NCBI RefSeq assembly: GCF_030408455.1
Contig: NZ_CP046977.1
Coordinates: forward strand, 1,240,001 to 1,304,000
Source of the DNA: Corynebacterium atrinae
Lineage (GTDB): Bacteria > Actinomycetota > Actinomycetes > Mycobacteriales > Mycobacteriaceae
Direction: 5' to 3'
Length of the DNA: 64,000 nt
Shown here in pieces: positions 52,768 through 62,053 of the stretch. The translations under genes were made by a program, and so were the position numbers. Within the stretch, counting starts at the first letter, position 1. The number at the start of each line of letters is the position of its first letter. Below the pieces are notes generated by a model. The model was not told the DNA's origin, made no database searches, and was given only the letters and a program-made list of their open reading frames with translations.

Positions 52768-53480
52768 CTTGAAAATTTCCGCCACACCCCATGGCGTAGT
52801 AGCCGACTCCCAAGCCGGGAAGCCTTTCATGTCGGGAGGAAGACGTTGAGGTTCCGCTCCTGGAGAAGCTCCCCTCTGCGCGGCCCACGAGCTACCAAAG
52901 ATCTTGTCCGTGGCGTGACGCTCTGCCTGCGTGCCTGCCTATCCCCAGGCATGGTGGCCTGCGGCAACCTCGTCACCGCTGTTCCAGTAGGGAAAATGGC
53001 GATGTCCTTGGATGATAACGGCGACGTCCTCGCCCATGTCGTGGTCTGTGACGGGGCAGTCACTCGGATGTACGCGATCGACGAGGACATTCGCGATGCT
53101 CTGGCCCAGGACCCGCGGCGTCCTCCGGAGAATATCGGGGAGATCACTTTCTCCGAGCCGAAGAGAGAAGCGTTCACCGTTAATCTCAGCACGGCATCCC
53201 AGGACAACGGGGGCAGACGATCCAGTTTCCGCACGATCCTCAAGAACTGTTCTGGGTCACCCCCCTGGTCACCGACGAGGGGCTTTGGACGAAGGCCTGG
53301 GGCGGTGGCTATATCTCAGATATCACGGCCACCAGGGAGGAGTTGACTTCCTACCCCACCAATACGCTTCTCATCCGCGCCCTCCCAATGGGAGACCCGC
53401 CGAAGTTTCTCCGTCAGATAGATCCAAGACAGTTGGCGGCCATCTGCGAAGAACTGGGCAGGACCGACGACAGCTGGTAG
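52768..53480 (+). pseudogene. Frameshifted relic gene, unknown function
   Basis: Two protein-like stretches in different frames: MSLDDNGDVLAHVVVCDGAV ... NLSTASQDNG (frame of 52846) and, after a GGGGG tract at 53203-53207, GQTIQFPHDPQELFWVTPLV ending at TAG 53478-53480. One base at the G tract would join them. The 5' end lies against the IS element and shows another frame with EDVEVPLLEKLP, so the start is degraded. Not recognised. Confidence 0.55.
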
Positions 53481-53503
53481 TGCCCTGTGGCCTGACGTGG
53501 TGG

Positions 53504-53533
53504 CCCTGCTGCCCACTGGAGTGGGCAGCAGGG
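53504..53533. repeat. Strong 14-bp inverted repeat before the RHH gene
   Basis: CCCTGCTGCCCACT (53504-53517) and AGTGGGCAGCAGGG (53520-53533) are perfect complements with a 2-base centre. It follows the relic gene's stop and lies 53 bases before the RHH start, so it may be a terminator of the former or an operator of the latter. No T tract. Confidence 0.6.
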
Positions 53534-53586
53534 GTACACGCCGTACACCACCCTGGGGAAGCACCCACGAGAAAGGGCCAGCCACG

Positions 53587-53856
53587 ATGACAGACAACAC
53601 CCACTCCCCGCAGCGGTCGAGCAGGGTGGTCTCCGTCCGCCTGGACACCGAGACCATCGCCCGCCTCGCCCGACTCACCGAGCGAAGCAGGGGGTTCTAC
53701 CTCAAGGCAGCCATCCAAGCGATGCTGCCGATCCTGGAGGAAAACTACTGGGTGCAGCAGGCCACCGACTACGAGGAATCCGTCATCGACCGAGAATTCC
53801 GCACCATCATGGACCATGCCCTGCACCCCGATGACCTAGGTTCTGACTCCATCTGA
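53587..53856 (+). CDS. Ribbon-helix-helix (CopG/RelB-like) DNA-binding protein
   Basis: 89 residues; the ribbon-helix-helix core is RVVSVRLDTETIARLARLTERSRGFYLKAAI, typical of antitoxins and small repressors. The C-terminal YWVQQATDYEES region is where antitoxins bind their toxin, but no toxin gene lies beside it. ATG at 53587 chosen because upstream codons are not conserved-looking. It is convergent with brxL and could regulate neighbouring genes. Confidence 0.75.
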   Translation: MTDNTHSPQRSSRVVSVRLDTETIARLARLTERSRGFYLKAAIQAMLPILEENYWVQQATDYEESVIDREFRTIMDHALHPDDLGSDSI

Positions 53857-53896
53857 CGGCGAGAGGCCAGGGAAGCGGCAGCATCCTTGCGCATCC

Positions 53897-56032
53897 CTAC
53901 TCGTGTATATAAGTCACCCCAAACTCGCGAACCTGTCGGAACTCCTGACGGCTGGTAGCGAAGTCCATCCAACCGCCTTCGAACTTTTGGAAGATGTCTA
54001 GACCTCGCCCGAGATTGATCCGCCACCCGGTGTCAGTTCGAATCCATCGGTCATGTGCGCTGCCGCTGAAACTGACGTGGAAATCGATGCCGTACTGTGG
54101 TGCTCGGTCGTAGATCTCCTTGAGCATGAGCAGCTGCTTTTGCTTAAAGGTAGTGTCAGGTTCTTCGCTAGTGGTGAGGCGGAAAGTCACTTCCTCGGCT
54201 GGGTCCTTTGCCGACGCGATCGCGGCGAGCAGCTCGACCAGATTGCGCCCTTGGTGGGGTTGTCTAATATAGGGATCCTGAAGCTCGATCTCGGTAGCTC
54301 CAGCCAGGTAGGGCAGTAGCAGCGTCTCGTATGAGACTCCTCGCTGATTCTCCTGGAAGTCCCGTTGCCCCTCGTAGAGAGGCTTAGGCTCGTCCATTGC
54401 AGCCTTTATTGCAACTGTGGAGGCGGCCGCCAGCGGCTCGGGATCTGGGACAATGTGGGCGCTCGCTCCCGAATCCCGGTAGTAATGCCCTGGGTGCTCT
54501 TCTTCTTCCAGCGTGGTGACGCCACGCCATGTCCCCGTCGCCGTGTTGTATCCGAACTTTACGGCCGCCATCGTGTCATCGATGCGGAGGATCTGGTCTT
54601 TCACACGTTTTCGGCCTTCGACCGCGAACCTGAGGATCTCCTCGATCTCCTCAGCTGTGGCTTGCTCATGCGGATACAACAGTTTCATGAGACCGGAGAA
54701 GGTCTTGTGGATGCTGTCGCGGTCCCGGGTAGAAATATCCGACCCTAAAGTGAAGTGCTGCTGGTAGCGGTCGGAGAAATCGAGGTTGCGCATCGATTTA
54801 AGCACTTCAGCAATGTAATCAACCACAAATCCGTAACCGCTCGAAAACATCTCACCACGGATCGTATCTACCTCCCACCCAGGAATGTAGAAGTGCAACC
54901 GATCAAGGAACGCCGAGTCATGGTAGCTCTCAGGCAGTTCATCAAAGAGATCAGAGTGCTTGAGCATGTAGGCCACGTTGTGTGAGGTGTTGCCGACGAA
55001 CACCATGGAGGCTTCGGCCCCGAGTGTCTCCACGCCACGGGAAAACGACTTGTTCGCCATGTAGTTTTTCATGATGTCGACGAGTGCTTTATCGGTGCGC
55101 TTTTTCTTGCCCGCGAACTCGTCAAACGCGACGACGTCCCAGTATCCGACCAGGCCAAGCCGGCCGTTGGCGTTGTTGACGAACAGCTTGGGCGCTGTCA
55201 CTTCTCCGCCGGAGATCAGCATGCCGTGAGGCGAAAATTCCGAGTAGATATGGGACTTACCGGTACCCTTCGGCCCCAGTTCAACGAGGTTATAATTACG
55301 TTCGACGAACGGGATGAGCCGTACTAGCTGTAGTAGCTTCGCGCGTCGTCCGAACATCTCCGGGTTGAAACCGATTGACTGGATGAGTAAATCGATCCAT
55401 TCCTCGGTGGTGAACTCGGCACGCGCGGAAAGATAGCCTTCGAAGTCGAAATGCGACATCTGGATCGGCTTGAGGGAGCCGAGAATCCACGGCACGCCCT
55501 TGGCTTCATCGGAAGGAAAATACTCGACGTCACACAAGCACCACACCCCGCCGACCAGTAGCTTCTGGTGGGCAGTGACAGTCCCTGAATCGACGTGGAT
55601 ACCTTTGATTCCCAGGTTTGCGAACTCGGCCTGGTAGACATCTTCTTTCTCATTGAGCGTGACGCTCACCCGGTCGATAACCCGGTGGCGGCCTCGTTCT
55701 TTGATTTTCGACTTGACCAGCTCCGACTCGTTGCGATGGACGTAGTGCTGCGCCAGGATGTCTCGTACCCTCTCGATGCCCGCCTGAATCGTTGCCTCAT
55801 CGTCAGACGCCGCGTATTGACCAAGTAGGTACTCCAGTACGTAGGACGGCACGATCGCGTTGCCCTTGACTGCTTTGACGAGATCTTTACGGACAACCGC
55901 TCCAGCAAAGTACTGATTGATCTTGCGGTCTAAAGCGTTCGGCTCTTCCGCACCATTATCGGTCTCCGGCACGCTGGTCTCCTCAGCTGCTGTGTCTAGG
56001 GCAGCCAGGGTCAGGTTGAGGTCATCACTCAT
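53897..56032 (-). CDS. brxL: BREX protein BrxL with MIT_C-like C-terminus
   Basis: 711 residues, last gene of the BREX locus. N-terminal BrxL region, AAA-type ATPase core with Walker A GPKGTGKSH (residues about 253-261) and Walker B VVAFDEFAG (about 299-307). The last 150 residues (about 560-711) look like an MIT_C phospholipase-D-like domain: DPYIRQPHQGRNLVELLAAI and HDRWIRTDTGWRINLGRGLD. I see no Lon-type Ser/Lys protease dyad. BrxL is needed for phage restriction in type 1 BREX. It is 9 bases downstream of pglZ. Confidence 0.88.
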   Translation of the reverse strand: MSDDLNLTLAALDTAAEETSVPETDNGAEEPNALDRKINQYFAGAVVRKDLVKAVKGNAIVPSYVLEYLLGQYAASDDEATIQAGIERVRDILAQHYVHRNESELVKSKIKERGRHRVIDRVSVTLNEKEDVYQAEFANLGIKGIHVDSGTVTAHQKLLVGGVWCLCDVEYFPSDEAKGVPWILGSLKPIQMSHFDFEGYLSARAEFTTEEWIDLLIQSIGFNPEMFGRRAKLLQLVRLIPFVERNYNLVELGPKGTGKSHIYSEFSPHGMLISGGEVTAPKLFVNNANGRLGLVGYWDVVAFDEFAGKKKRTDKALVDIMKNYMANKSFSRGVETLGAEASMVFVGNTSHNVAYMLKHSDLFDELPESYHDSAFLDRLHFYIPGWEVDTIRGEMFSSGYGFVVDYIAEVLKSMRNLDFSDRYQQHFTLGSDISTRDRDSIHKTFSGLMKLLYPHEQATAEEIEEILRFAVEGRKRVKDQILRIDDTMAAVKFGYNTATGTWRGVTTLEEEEHPGHYYRDSGASAHIVPDPEPLAAASTVAIKAAMDEPKPLYEGQRDFQENQRGVSYETLLLPYLAGATEIELQDPYIRQPHQGRNLVELLAAIASAKDPAEEVTFRLTTSEEPDTTFKQKQLLMLKEIYDRAPQYGIDFHVSFSGSAHDRWIRTDTGWRINLGRGLDIFQKFEGGWMDFATSRQEFRQVREFGVTYIHE

Positions 56033-56041
56033 CAGGAGTCC

Positions 56042-58537
56042 TTAGAAGTCAAAGTCTGAAGTAAACGAACGTTTGATCGTATACGGCGCACTCTTATACC
56101 GCTTCCACTCATCAGTGCCTGGAATGGGTTGCTCCAACCGGAACTCCACGCTGTGGTTGTTCGCCTGATCAGCGTCTTTACTCAGCAAAAGAACCACGCT
56201 TTGGAATCGGTCGCGTCCCTCCCTACTCGTATGATCGAAAAGTAATTCGACCTGATTGGAAATCAGTTTTTCACCGAAGTACACCCCAGCCCTCAGACGC
56301 CGAGCCAGCCGTTGATCGGTTGCCGGCATCGACTGGTAGAGTTTCACGACGACCTGGCCGGTGGTGATCTTGTCGGTCTCGGGATGAATATCCACGTTGA
56401 CCTGTTCGACCGTGTCGGAACGCCGCTTGTTGACAGTGATTACGGGAACGATAATCTCCTGGAGTGAGGCACCTCCATGGACAAACTGGGATCCGGCACC
56501 GGGTCGGATAATCCGATGGATTGAGTTCGCGATCTGAATCTCGACCTCACTAGTTAAGCCCACCTGTTCGGGTAGGAACTTCCGGAACGCGGGATCGTCT
56601 TTTAGCCCCCGGCCCAGTACGTATCGACGCTTCTCCGCAACTATTTTATCGCCCTGTGGTTTCACCGTGAGATTGAACTGTGGGGGAAGCTTTTCGTCTT
56701 GATAAAGAAAACCGTGATCGGCGGTGAGCAGGATATTGGTGGCGTTCGCGCTTGCGAGTGACTTCACAAGGCTGATGAGTTCCTCAATCGCCTCTGCCGC
56801 AGCAGTGAATGTGCGGCGCTCTGAGACTGCGTTGTCACCGGTGGCGTCGATGGTGTCGTGGTAAACGTAGAGAACCTGGTGCGCTGAATACAGGTCACGG
56901 CGCTCGCTCGGCTTGAGCTTGAGGAAATCTCCGGCTTGGATCGCGGTACCTCCCACTGCGGCAAGGATCTTGGCGCGATTGCTGGTCCCGTTCGAGCGTT
57001 GCCCATCCACGAGCACGGGATCACCGTCGGGAGAGTGGGCGAGGGCCTGGTGGGGCAATAATGATGCCATGCCGAGTTGGGTGTAGCTGGGGAGCACCCC
57101 GAGCATTGCCTCTAGCTGGGCTTCATACTTATTTTCACCGCGGATCCGAGCGTGCAGCTCATCGGCGACTTCGTACCGCATCGCATCGGAGATGATGACG
57201 ACGGCTTTTTTGCGGCCACCGTGGATAATCGGTGCGACGTAGTGGTCAAAGAATGCCCCTTGGGAAGTAAGCACGGGGCTTTTCCATTGGTCTATCGTAT
57301 CGACCTGTTGCTGCCAGGTAGTGCCGAGACGGTAGAGGAAGTCATTGACGTAGGCGTTTTCGACCTGTTCGGTTAAAGCTTCCAGGGGTTGCTTGAACTC
57401 CGCGGTATGAGCTGCATGGGTGAACTGCCGGTACAGCTGATCTATTCGGTACCATTCATCACGGTAGCGGGTAAGCCCCTGATCGAAGGTCGGTATGTCG
57501 AGTTGGGTGGATTTAATTAACGGGAGTAATTCCGCTGCGGCATCGAGTGCCGTATAAAGTGTGGCATGGTCATCGAACCATATGCTCGTGCGGCGTGAGC
57601 GAATGGTTTCAGCGATGTCGCGTTCTGACATCGTGTGCGTGGCGATCGCGTTGATCAGCCGCAGAATGATTTCTTTCTCGCCGGCATCAAAAATATCGGA
57701 GGCGACGAGTTCATCCAGGGATGCAGTAGATGCCTGCTCGGCATAGTCAAGGTTCTTTTCAGCCTGACGCGCGAGGGTCTTAAGCGCCTGGGTACTTTGG
57801 CGATTATCGCGGAAGCTACGGAAGTCAATTTCAATATTGCGCGCAGCGCGAGAGGTTGAGGCAGTAAAATCTGCTGCGGCCTGGCGAAACATCCACAGCA
57901 CGAATCCGGCCATACTCGGCATCTCAGCCTTATAGCCATAGATCTTGGCTGCACCATTCCAGTGGAACTCCGCAAGATTCTGCTCAACGAGTCCGTCATA
58001 ACTGGCACTGCTACCGTGGGCATGCTCAACGAGAAGAGTGCGCATCAGTTCCGAGAAGCTGTGTTCCTTCTGACCTAGCACGACGGCGCACATTTTTGCC
58101 TGCACCGTAACGAGATCGTCATTATCTCGTAGGAGATCCTTAAATTTCGCGACGAGTTTACTGGTAGCGAAGAAGGAATCGTGTGCAGCAATGAGTTCCT
58201 CAGCGCCGGTAACACTAAGTCCGAGGTCGGCGCGCAGCAGCGCGCCACGATCGGCGGTGAAGATACCGTAAGCAAGCTCCAGGTCAAGCAACCAGTTCGC
58301 AGGACCCTTGGGAATTGGGCCGGCTCGGTAGATCAAGTAGTTGCTGCTCGAGTCTTCACGCAGCACACGGTGCTTAAGTGCGAACTCGTTGTCCTCGACC
58401 CGCAGCACAGTGACGCCGGGCGGGACATGAATGTCGAGGTCGGCCGCGTAGTTGCCTTCCGCGTCGTGCCAGATCACCAGACGGTGCTGGGCGAAACGTG
58501 ATACCAGGTGATCCTGAATTGAGACAGCTTTGCTCAT
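56042..58537 (-). CDS. pglZ: BREX-1 alkaline-phosphatase-like protein PglZ (type A)
   Basis: 831 residues. PglZ is one of the two markers of BREX loci. The phosphatase-superfamily core is seen in VVIISDAMRYEVADELHARI (metal-site Asp) and LLTADHGFLYQ (metal-binding Asp/His). The N-terminal 400 residues carry the helical region of the family. It overlaps pglX by four bases and is 9 bases before brxL, so they are co-translated. Confidence 0.92.
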   Translation of the reverse strand: MSKAVSIQDHLVSRFAQHRLVIWHDAEGNYAADLDIHVPPGVTVLRVEDNEFALKHRVLREDSSSNYLIYRAGPIPKGPANWLLDLELAYGIFTADRGALLRADLGLSVTGAEELIAAHDSFFATSKLVAKFKDLLRDNDDLVTVQAKMCAVVLGQKEHSFSELMRTLLVEHAHGSSASYDGLVEQNLAEFHWNGAAKIYGYKAEMPSMAGFVLWMFRQAAADFTASTSRAARNIEIDFRSFRDNRQSTQALKTLARQAEKNLDYAEQASTASLDELVASDIFDAGEKEIILRLINAIATHTMSERDIAETIRSRRTSIWFDDHATLYTALDAAAELLPLIKSTQLDIPTFDQGLTRYRDEWYRIDQLYRQFTHAAHTAEFKQPLEALTEQVENAYVNDFLYRLGTTWQQQVDTIDQWKSPVLTSQGAFFDHYVAPIIHGGRKKAVVIISDAMRYEVADELHARIRGENKYEAQLEAMLGVLPSYTQLGMASLLPHQALAHSPDGDPVLVDGQRSNGTSNRAKILAAVGGTAIQAGDFLKLKPSERRDLYSAHQVLYVYHDTIDATGDNAVSERRTFTAAAEAIEELISLVKSLASANATNILLTADHGFLYQDEKLPPQFNLTVKPQGDKIVAEKRRYVLGRGLKDDPAFRKFLPEQVGLTSEVEIQIANSIHRIIRPGAGSQFVHGGASLQEIIVPVITVNKRRSDTVEQVNVDIHPETDKITTGQVVVKLYQSMPATDQRLARRLRAGVYFGEKLISNQVELLFDHTSREGRDRFQSVVLLLSKDADQANNHSVEFRLEQPIPGTDEWKRYKSAPYTIKRSFTSDFDF

Positions 58538-61500
58538 TCAGTTGCCTCGAGACCTTTGATCTTCTTTAAGGCCGTGCCGAACTTCGGGTAGTTCACCTTC
58601 ACGCCGTCATCAAGATCGATTGCGACTTGTTGGGTCGCCAGCGGGTACAGCACATCGTGCTCGTACTCGGCTAGTTCGACGAGAATCTTACGTATCCGTT
58701 CGGCTTCCTTCTGCGCTTTCGTTGACCCGCCGCCTGTTGCTTCGTGTTCGGCGTTTTGCAAAGCGATCTCCAGTTTGCCGCGATACTCACGCAAGTATTC
58801 GTTAAGTACCGTCGATACCGTTGACGGGGTGTAGCGGTGCATGTAGATCAACGCATTAAAGGAACCTTTCGGGCTGGAAAACATCCAATAGATCGGACGC
58901 TTCTTGTAGCGCTGCACATGATCCTCATAGAACTTCGACTTGCCTGTCTTCGTGATGAAGTAGTCCCGCAAGGTCTTGATTCCGAGTGATTCTTCAACGA
59001 ACCGCAGGTTCTCTTCGAAATGCTCGGAACCAAACGCTGCGCGGAGGAACTGCCGGAATCGGGCGACAATGTCGTCTTCGAACCGGTCATCAGCAAGAAT
59101 CGGAATAACATTGTCTGCATCTGGCATGAAGATCGGCGTGTGGACCTTCGCTACGTAATCCTGCAACGTCGCTCCCTGGTCCGCGAGAATCAGCCCTGGT
59201 TCATCAAGGCTGTAGCGCCCAAACATGCAACCCACCGCATAGGAAAGCAACTTCACGATGAGATCCCGCCGTGCACCGGCCCCGGGGTCCTCCGCATTCC
59301 CATGTACGTACAGCTCATTGCCAAAGAGAGTGATATCCGCTCGTTCTCTTGAAACCGAATGACTATTCTCCTCTAGCACTGCCCCGACTTCATCCTGGAT
59401 AGCTTGCTCGATCTCAAGGAGATCAGAGGTACGCTCCTCACCTATCGCGCGGCATTGCTCCATCCACGAGGATACGGTCCCCGAAGTCGGGGCCACTACT
59501 AATGTAGTGAAGTCAGGTGCGTTTTCTTGAGAACGCCAGTCCAGCTTTGCGATTTGGACTGCGGTGGTCACACTTTGCTTCATCCTGTTAAGGTCTACTT
59601 TGGGCAACGGCAGTCGGGCAAAATCCCCGGCTTTGAAATGGTGCGTGGGGTTAAGAAGGTCTGCGAACTCAGAGCCATAACTGGAGTTTACAAGGGCCAG
59701 CGCTGCAAACATGGCATCACCTTCGCCTCGTGGGTAGGCAGACAAGCCAGCTGCATCGAACAGGAATCCCGGCGGGTAGTAACGCAGAGCAAGGCCACGA
59801 GTCGTTATAGAAGACCAAGAAACAGCCTCTTTGAATATGAAATCCAGGTTGAAATTGTGCGCCCAAATCCTACTACCACTTGGATGTAATGTTGTTTGAA
59901 GCTCATGCCCATCCTGGTACCAGTCAACAACGTAATCGTCGTGCCCGTACCAACGCCTAGGTCCGCCACCTTTGTTGTAAGGGAACCAACGCTTCTTACT
60001 TCTAAAAGCCTCCTCCCGCGTAAGTGCATTGCGTTTCGTCGCGCTAGTGGACACTTCCCACCAGAACCTCAGGTACCTAGCATTGTTGCCAGTTGCCATT
60101 CCTTCGCGCGGGTTGAGGACATCACCGAGATATGGACCGGAAGCAAATGCGTCCAGAGCAGCGTCTGACATCCAATAACAGACGGGAGCACCCGGAATAG
60201 CTAGGAAATCGCTAAGCTTACGACGGAAAACACGTTGCCCTTGAGTTATAGCTTCGCGAAGGTTTGCTTCTTTCACAGACTCACTTTCTCCATCAACGAG
60301 ACGTGCGAACCAGCAGTCTCGACCGCTGGAATCGTCTAGCCGCACCACAAATGCTGCGGTTGAAGCGATCTCACCGCTAATACTGTCAAAAGCACCAGCA
60401 CCGAAGTGGAGAACCTGTTCCAACTGGTGAACCGCCAAGAACTTGCTACGCAATGCGGAGAACGCTGGACGGAAGAGCCAATTCTGTTTCGCAATCATAG
60501 CGAGGCGCCCACCGCGAAGAGCTAGGGTCTGAGATCTCTCAATGAAAGTGGCAAAGAGATCCGCTTTCGAGTCGGGTAGACGCTCCTGTATAAAATTTCC
60601 AAGAACGCCCACCATATTTGAGGATCCCATGTAAGGAGGATTCGCTACGACTACATGGTATCTCTGGGTCAGATAGTCAGCTTGGGTGAGAACTCGCTTC
60701 GCCGAATCGATCGTGGCGACCCTTAGCATGTCGCCATCGTCATCGAGGACTTCAAGGCGACATGCTAACTGAATGGCTAGGGCAGCATCAGGCTGAATCA
60801 GCGAGCCCAGTGTGTCAGCTTCAGCGAATTGGTTCCAGAAGACGATCTCCTCGTTCCGGTCACCACTAGGAGTCACCAGGAAGTCCAGCTCCACGGGGCT
60901 GAACGAGATCGGTTCAATCACACAGATATTTGGTTTTACCTGTTTGTTGAAAAAAGTCCGCTGCTTGGCGCGCGCTTTCATGGTGAGTGCGAACGCAGCG
61001 AGCGATCCAGCGCGTGGGTCGATCTCTGCGCCGTAAAGATTGTGGGTGAGGACTAATCCGGGGATTTCGGATGGCGCATAGCCCTCCTCCTCATATATCG
61101 CGTAGATGAGATCGAAAGCATATGTGAGCATGTGTCCAGACCCACAAGCCGGGTCGATGACCTTCAGGTCTTCGGGACTGCTGATTTTGAGAAAATCTGT
61201 CTCCTCGTCGACAGACGCGATATAGTAGTCCATCTGGTCAACCAGTTGCGAGCGGGGATGGTTGAGCATCCAGAGGCGGCCGAGGGAGTTCTCGACGAGA
61301 TAGCGAACGATCCAATGCGGAGTAAAGAGCTGGGTGGCCGCGGGGATCTCGTCCGCACCGGCCTTCTGGTTGTTCTTGAATCCAGCGAAGACTTCATTTT
61401 TTCTCTCCGAGATATAGAACTGGTAGAGCCAGCCGATGACCTCAACGTCATCACAAATGTCCGCGGTGAGCACCTCGGTCACGCGAGACAGGATAGCGCC

Positions 61501-62034
61501 GTCAGCGAGCAAGTTCGCAGGAACAAGAACCTCGGTGTAGTTATCCTCGCGTTCGAACATGAACGGCATCGGCCCGTGCCAATAGTGGCAATATGCAGTG
61601 AGGAGCAACGCATACGCCTCACCTTCAGCATCAGTGCTGCGGCGGGTGCCGTCGAGGAGCCCGATAATGGCGTCAGCAGTGCGACTTTTGGTGATGACAT
61701 CAGTATCAATGTTGCCGCGTTTGGCATCCGCGAGGATTTCCGGTTGACCGTGTGGTTGTCCCTGTGCAGGAGAGACGACGCCCGTATCGGTGTAACCGCG
61801 AGCGTCCATGAATCGTAGCGCGATGATTCGGTTGAACCACGTGTAAGCCACCTTGTCGATCACATGCTCACGCCCATGTCGATTGATCTCGGCTTCAAGT
61901 GCTCTGACTGAGTGTGCTCGTTCGGTGCGGGCGACCGAGTCTGCTTTGAGTACGGTGGTGGCCTGGGCTTCGACTGCGGTGAGCAGTTCCTGGCGGGCCC
62001 AGGTGGCGAAGCGCTCTAGGGGTTTGGTGTCCAT
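58534..62034 (-). CDS. pglX: BREX-1 adenine-specific DNA methyltransferase PglX
   Basis: 1166 residues, the m6A methyltransferase that marks host DNA as self. SAM motif I is VIDPACGSGHMLT (about residues 291-303), the catalytic motif NPPY occurs in VVVANPPYMGSSN (about 463), and the rest is the target-recognition and C-terminal region. Full length, no frameshift. GC content falls in the middle-C-terminal part (roughly 59500-60500), consistent with an exchanged recognition domain, by eye only. 19 bases after brxC. Confidence 0.93.
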   Translation of the reverse strand: MDTKPLERFATWARQELLTAVEAQATTVLKADSVARTERAHSVRALEAEINRHGREHVIDKVAYTWFNRIIALRFMDARGYTDTGVVSPAQGQPHGQPEILADAKRGNIDTDVITKSRTADAIIGLLDGTRRSTDAEGEAYALLLTAYCHYWHGPMPFMFEREDNYTEVLVPANLLADGAILSRVTEVLTADICDDVEVIGWLYQFYISERKNEVFAGFKNNQKAGADEIPAATQLFTPHWIVRYLVENSLGRLWMLNHPRSQLVDQMDYYIASVDEETDFLKISSPEDLKVIDPACGSGHMLTYAFDLIYAIYEEEGYAPSEIPGLVLTHNLYGAEIDPRAGSLAAFALTMKARAKQRTFFNKQVKPNICVIEPISFSPVELDFLVTPSGDRNEEIVFWNQFAEADTLGSLIQPDAALAIQLACRLEVLDDDGDMLRVATIDSAKRVLTQADYLTQRYHVVVANPPYMGSSNMVGVLGNFIQERLPDSKADLFATFIERSQTLALRGGRLAMIAKQNWLFRPAFSALRSKFLAVHQLEQVLHFGAGAFDSISGEIASTAAFVVRLDDSSGRDCWFARLVDGESESVKEANLREAITQGQRVFRRKLSDFLAIPGAPVCYWMSDAALDAFASGPYLGDVLNPREGMATGNNARYLRFWWEVSTSATKRNALTREEAFRSKKRWFPYNKGGGPRRWYGHDDYVVDWYQDGHELQTTLHPSGSRIWAHNFNLDFIFKEAVSWSSITTRGLALRYYPPGFLFDAAGLSAYPRGEGDAMFAALALVNSSYGSEFADLLNPTHHFKAGDFARLPLPKVDLNRMKQSVTTAVQIAKLDWRSQENAPDFTTLVVAPTSGTVSSWMEQCRAIGEERTSDLLEIEQAIQDEVGAVLEENSHSVSRERADITLFGNELYVHGNAEDPGAGARRDLIVKLLSYAVGCMFGRYSLDEPGLILADQGATLQDYVAKVHTPIFMPDADNVIPILADDRFEDDIVARFRQFLRAAFGSEHFEENLRFVEESLGIKTLRDYFITKTGKSKFYEDHVQRYKKRPIYWMFSSPKGSFNALIYMHRYTPSTVSTVLNEYLREYRGKLEIALQNAEHEATGGGSTKAQKEAERIRKILVELAEYEHDVLYPLATQQVAIDLDDGVKVNYPKFGTALKKIKGLEATE

Positions 62035-62053
62035 GTGTGCGTGTCCTACTTGT

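Larger units (their letters stand above)
51240..52768 (+). mobile_element. Degenerate IS3-family element
   Basis: About 1.5 kb with perfect 13-bp inverted terminal repeats: GGTACCACGGTGA at 51247-51259 and its complement TCACCGTGGTACC at 52749-52761. The outer limits are uncertain by a few bases. Inside are a broken orfA and orfB. No target duplication was found. Confidence 0.8.
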
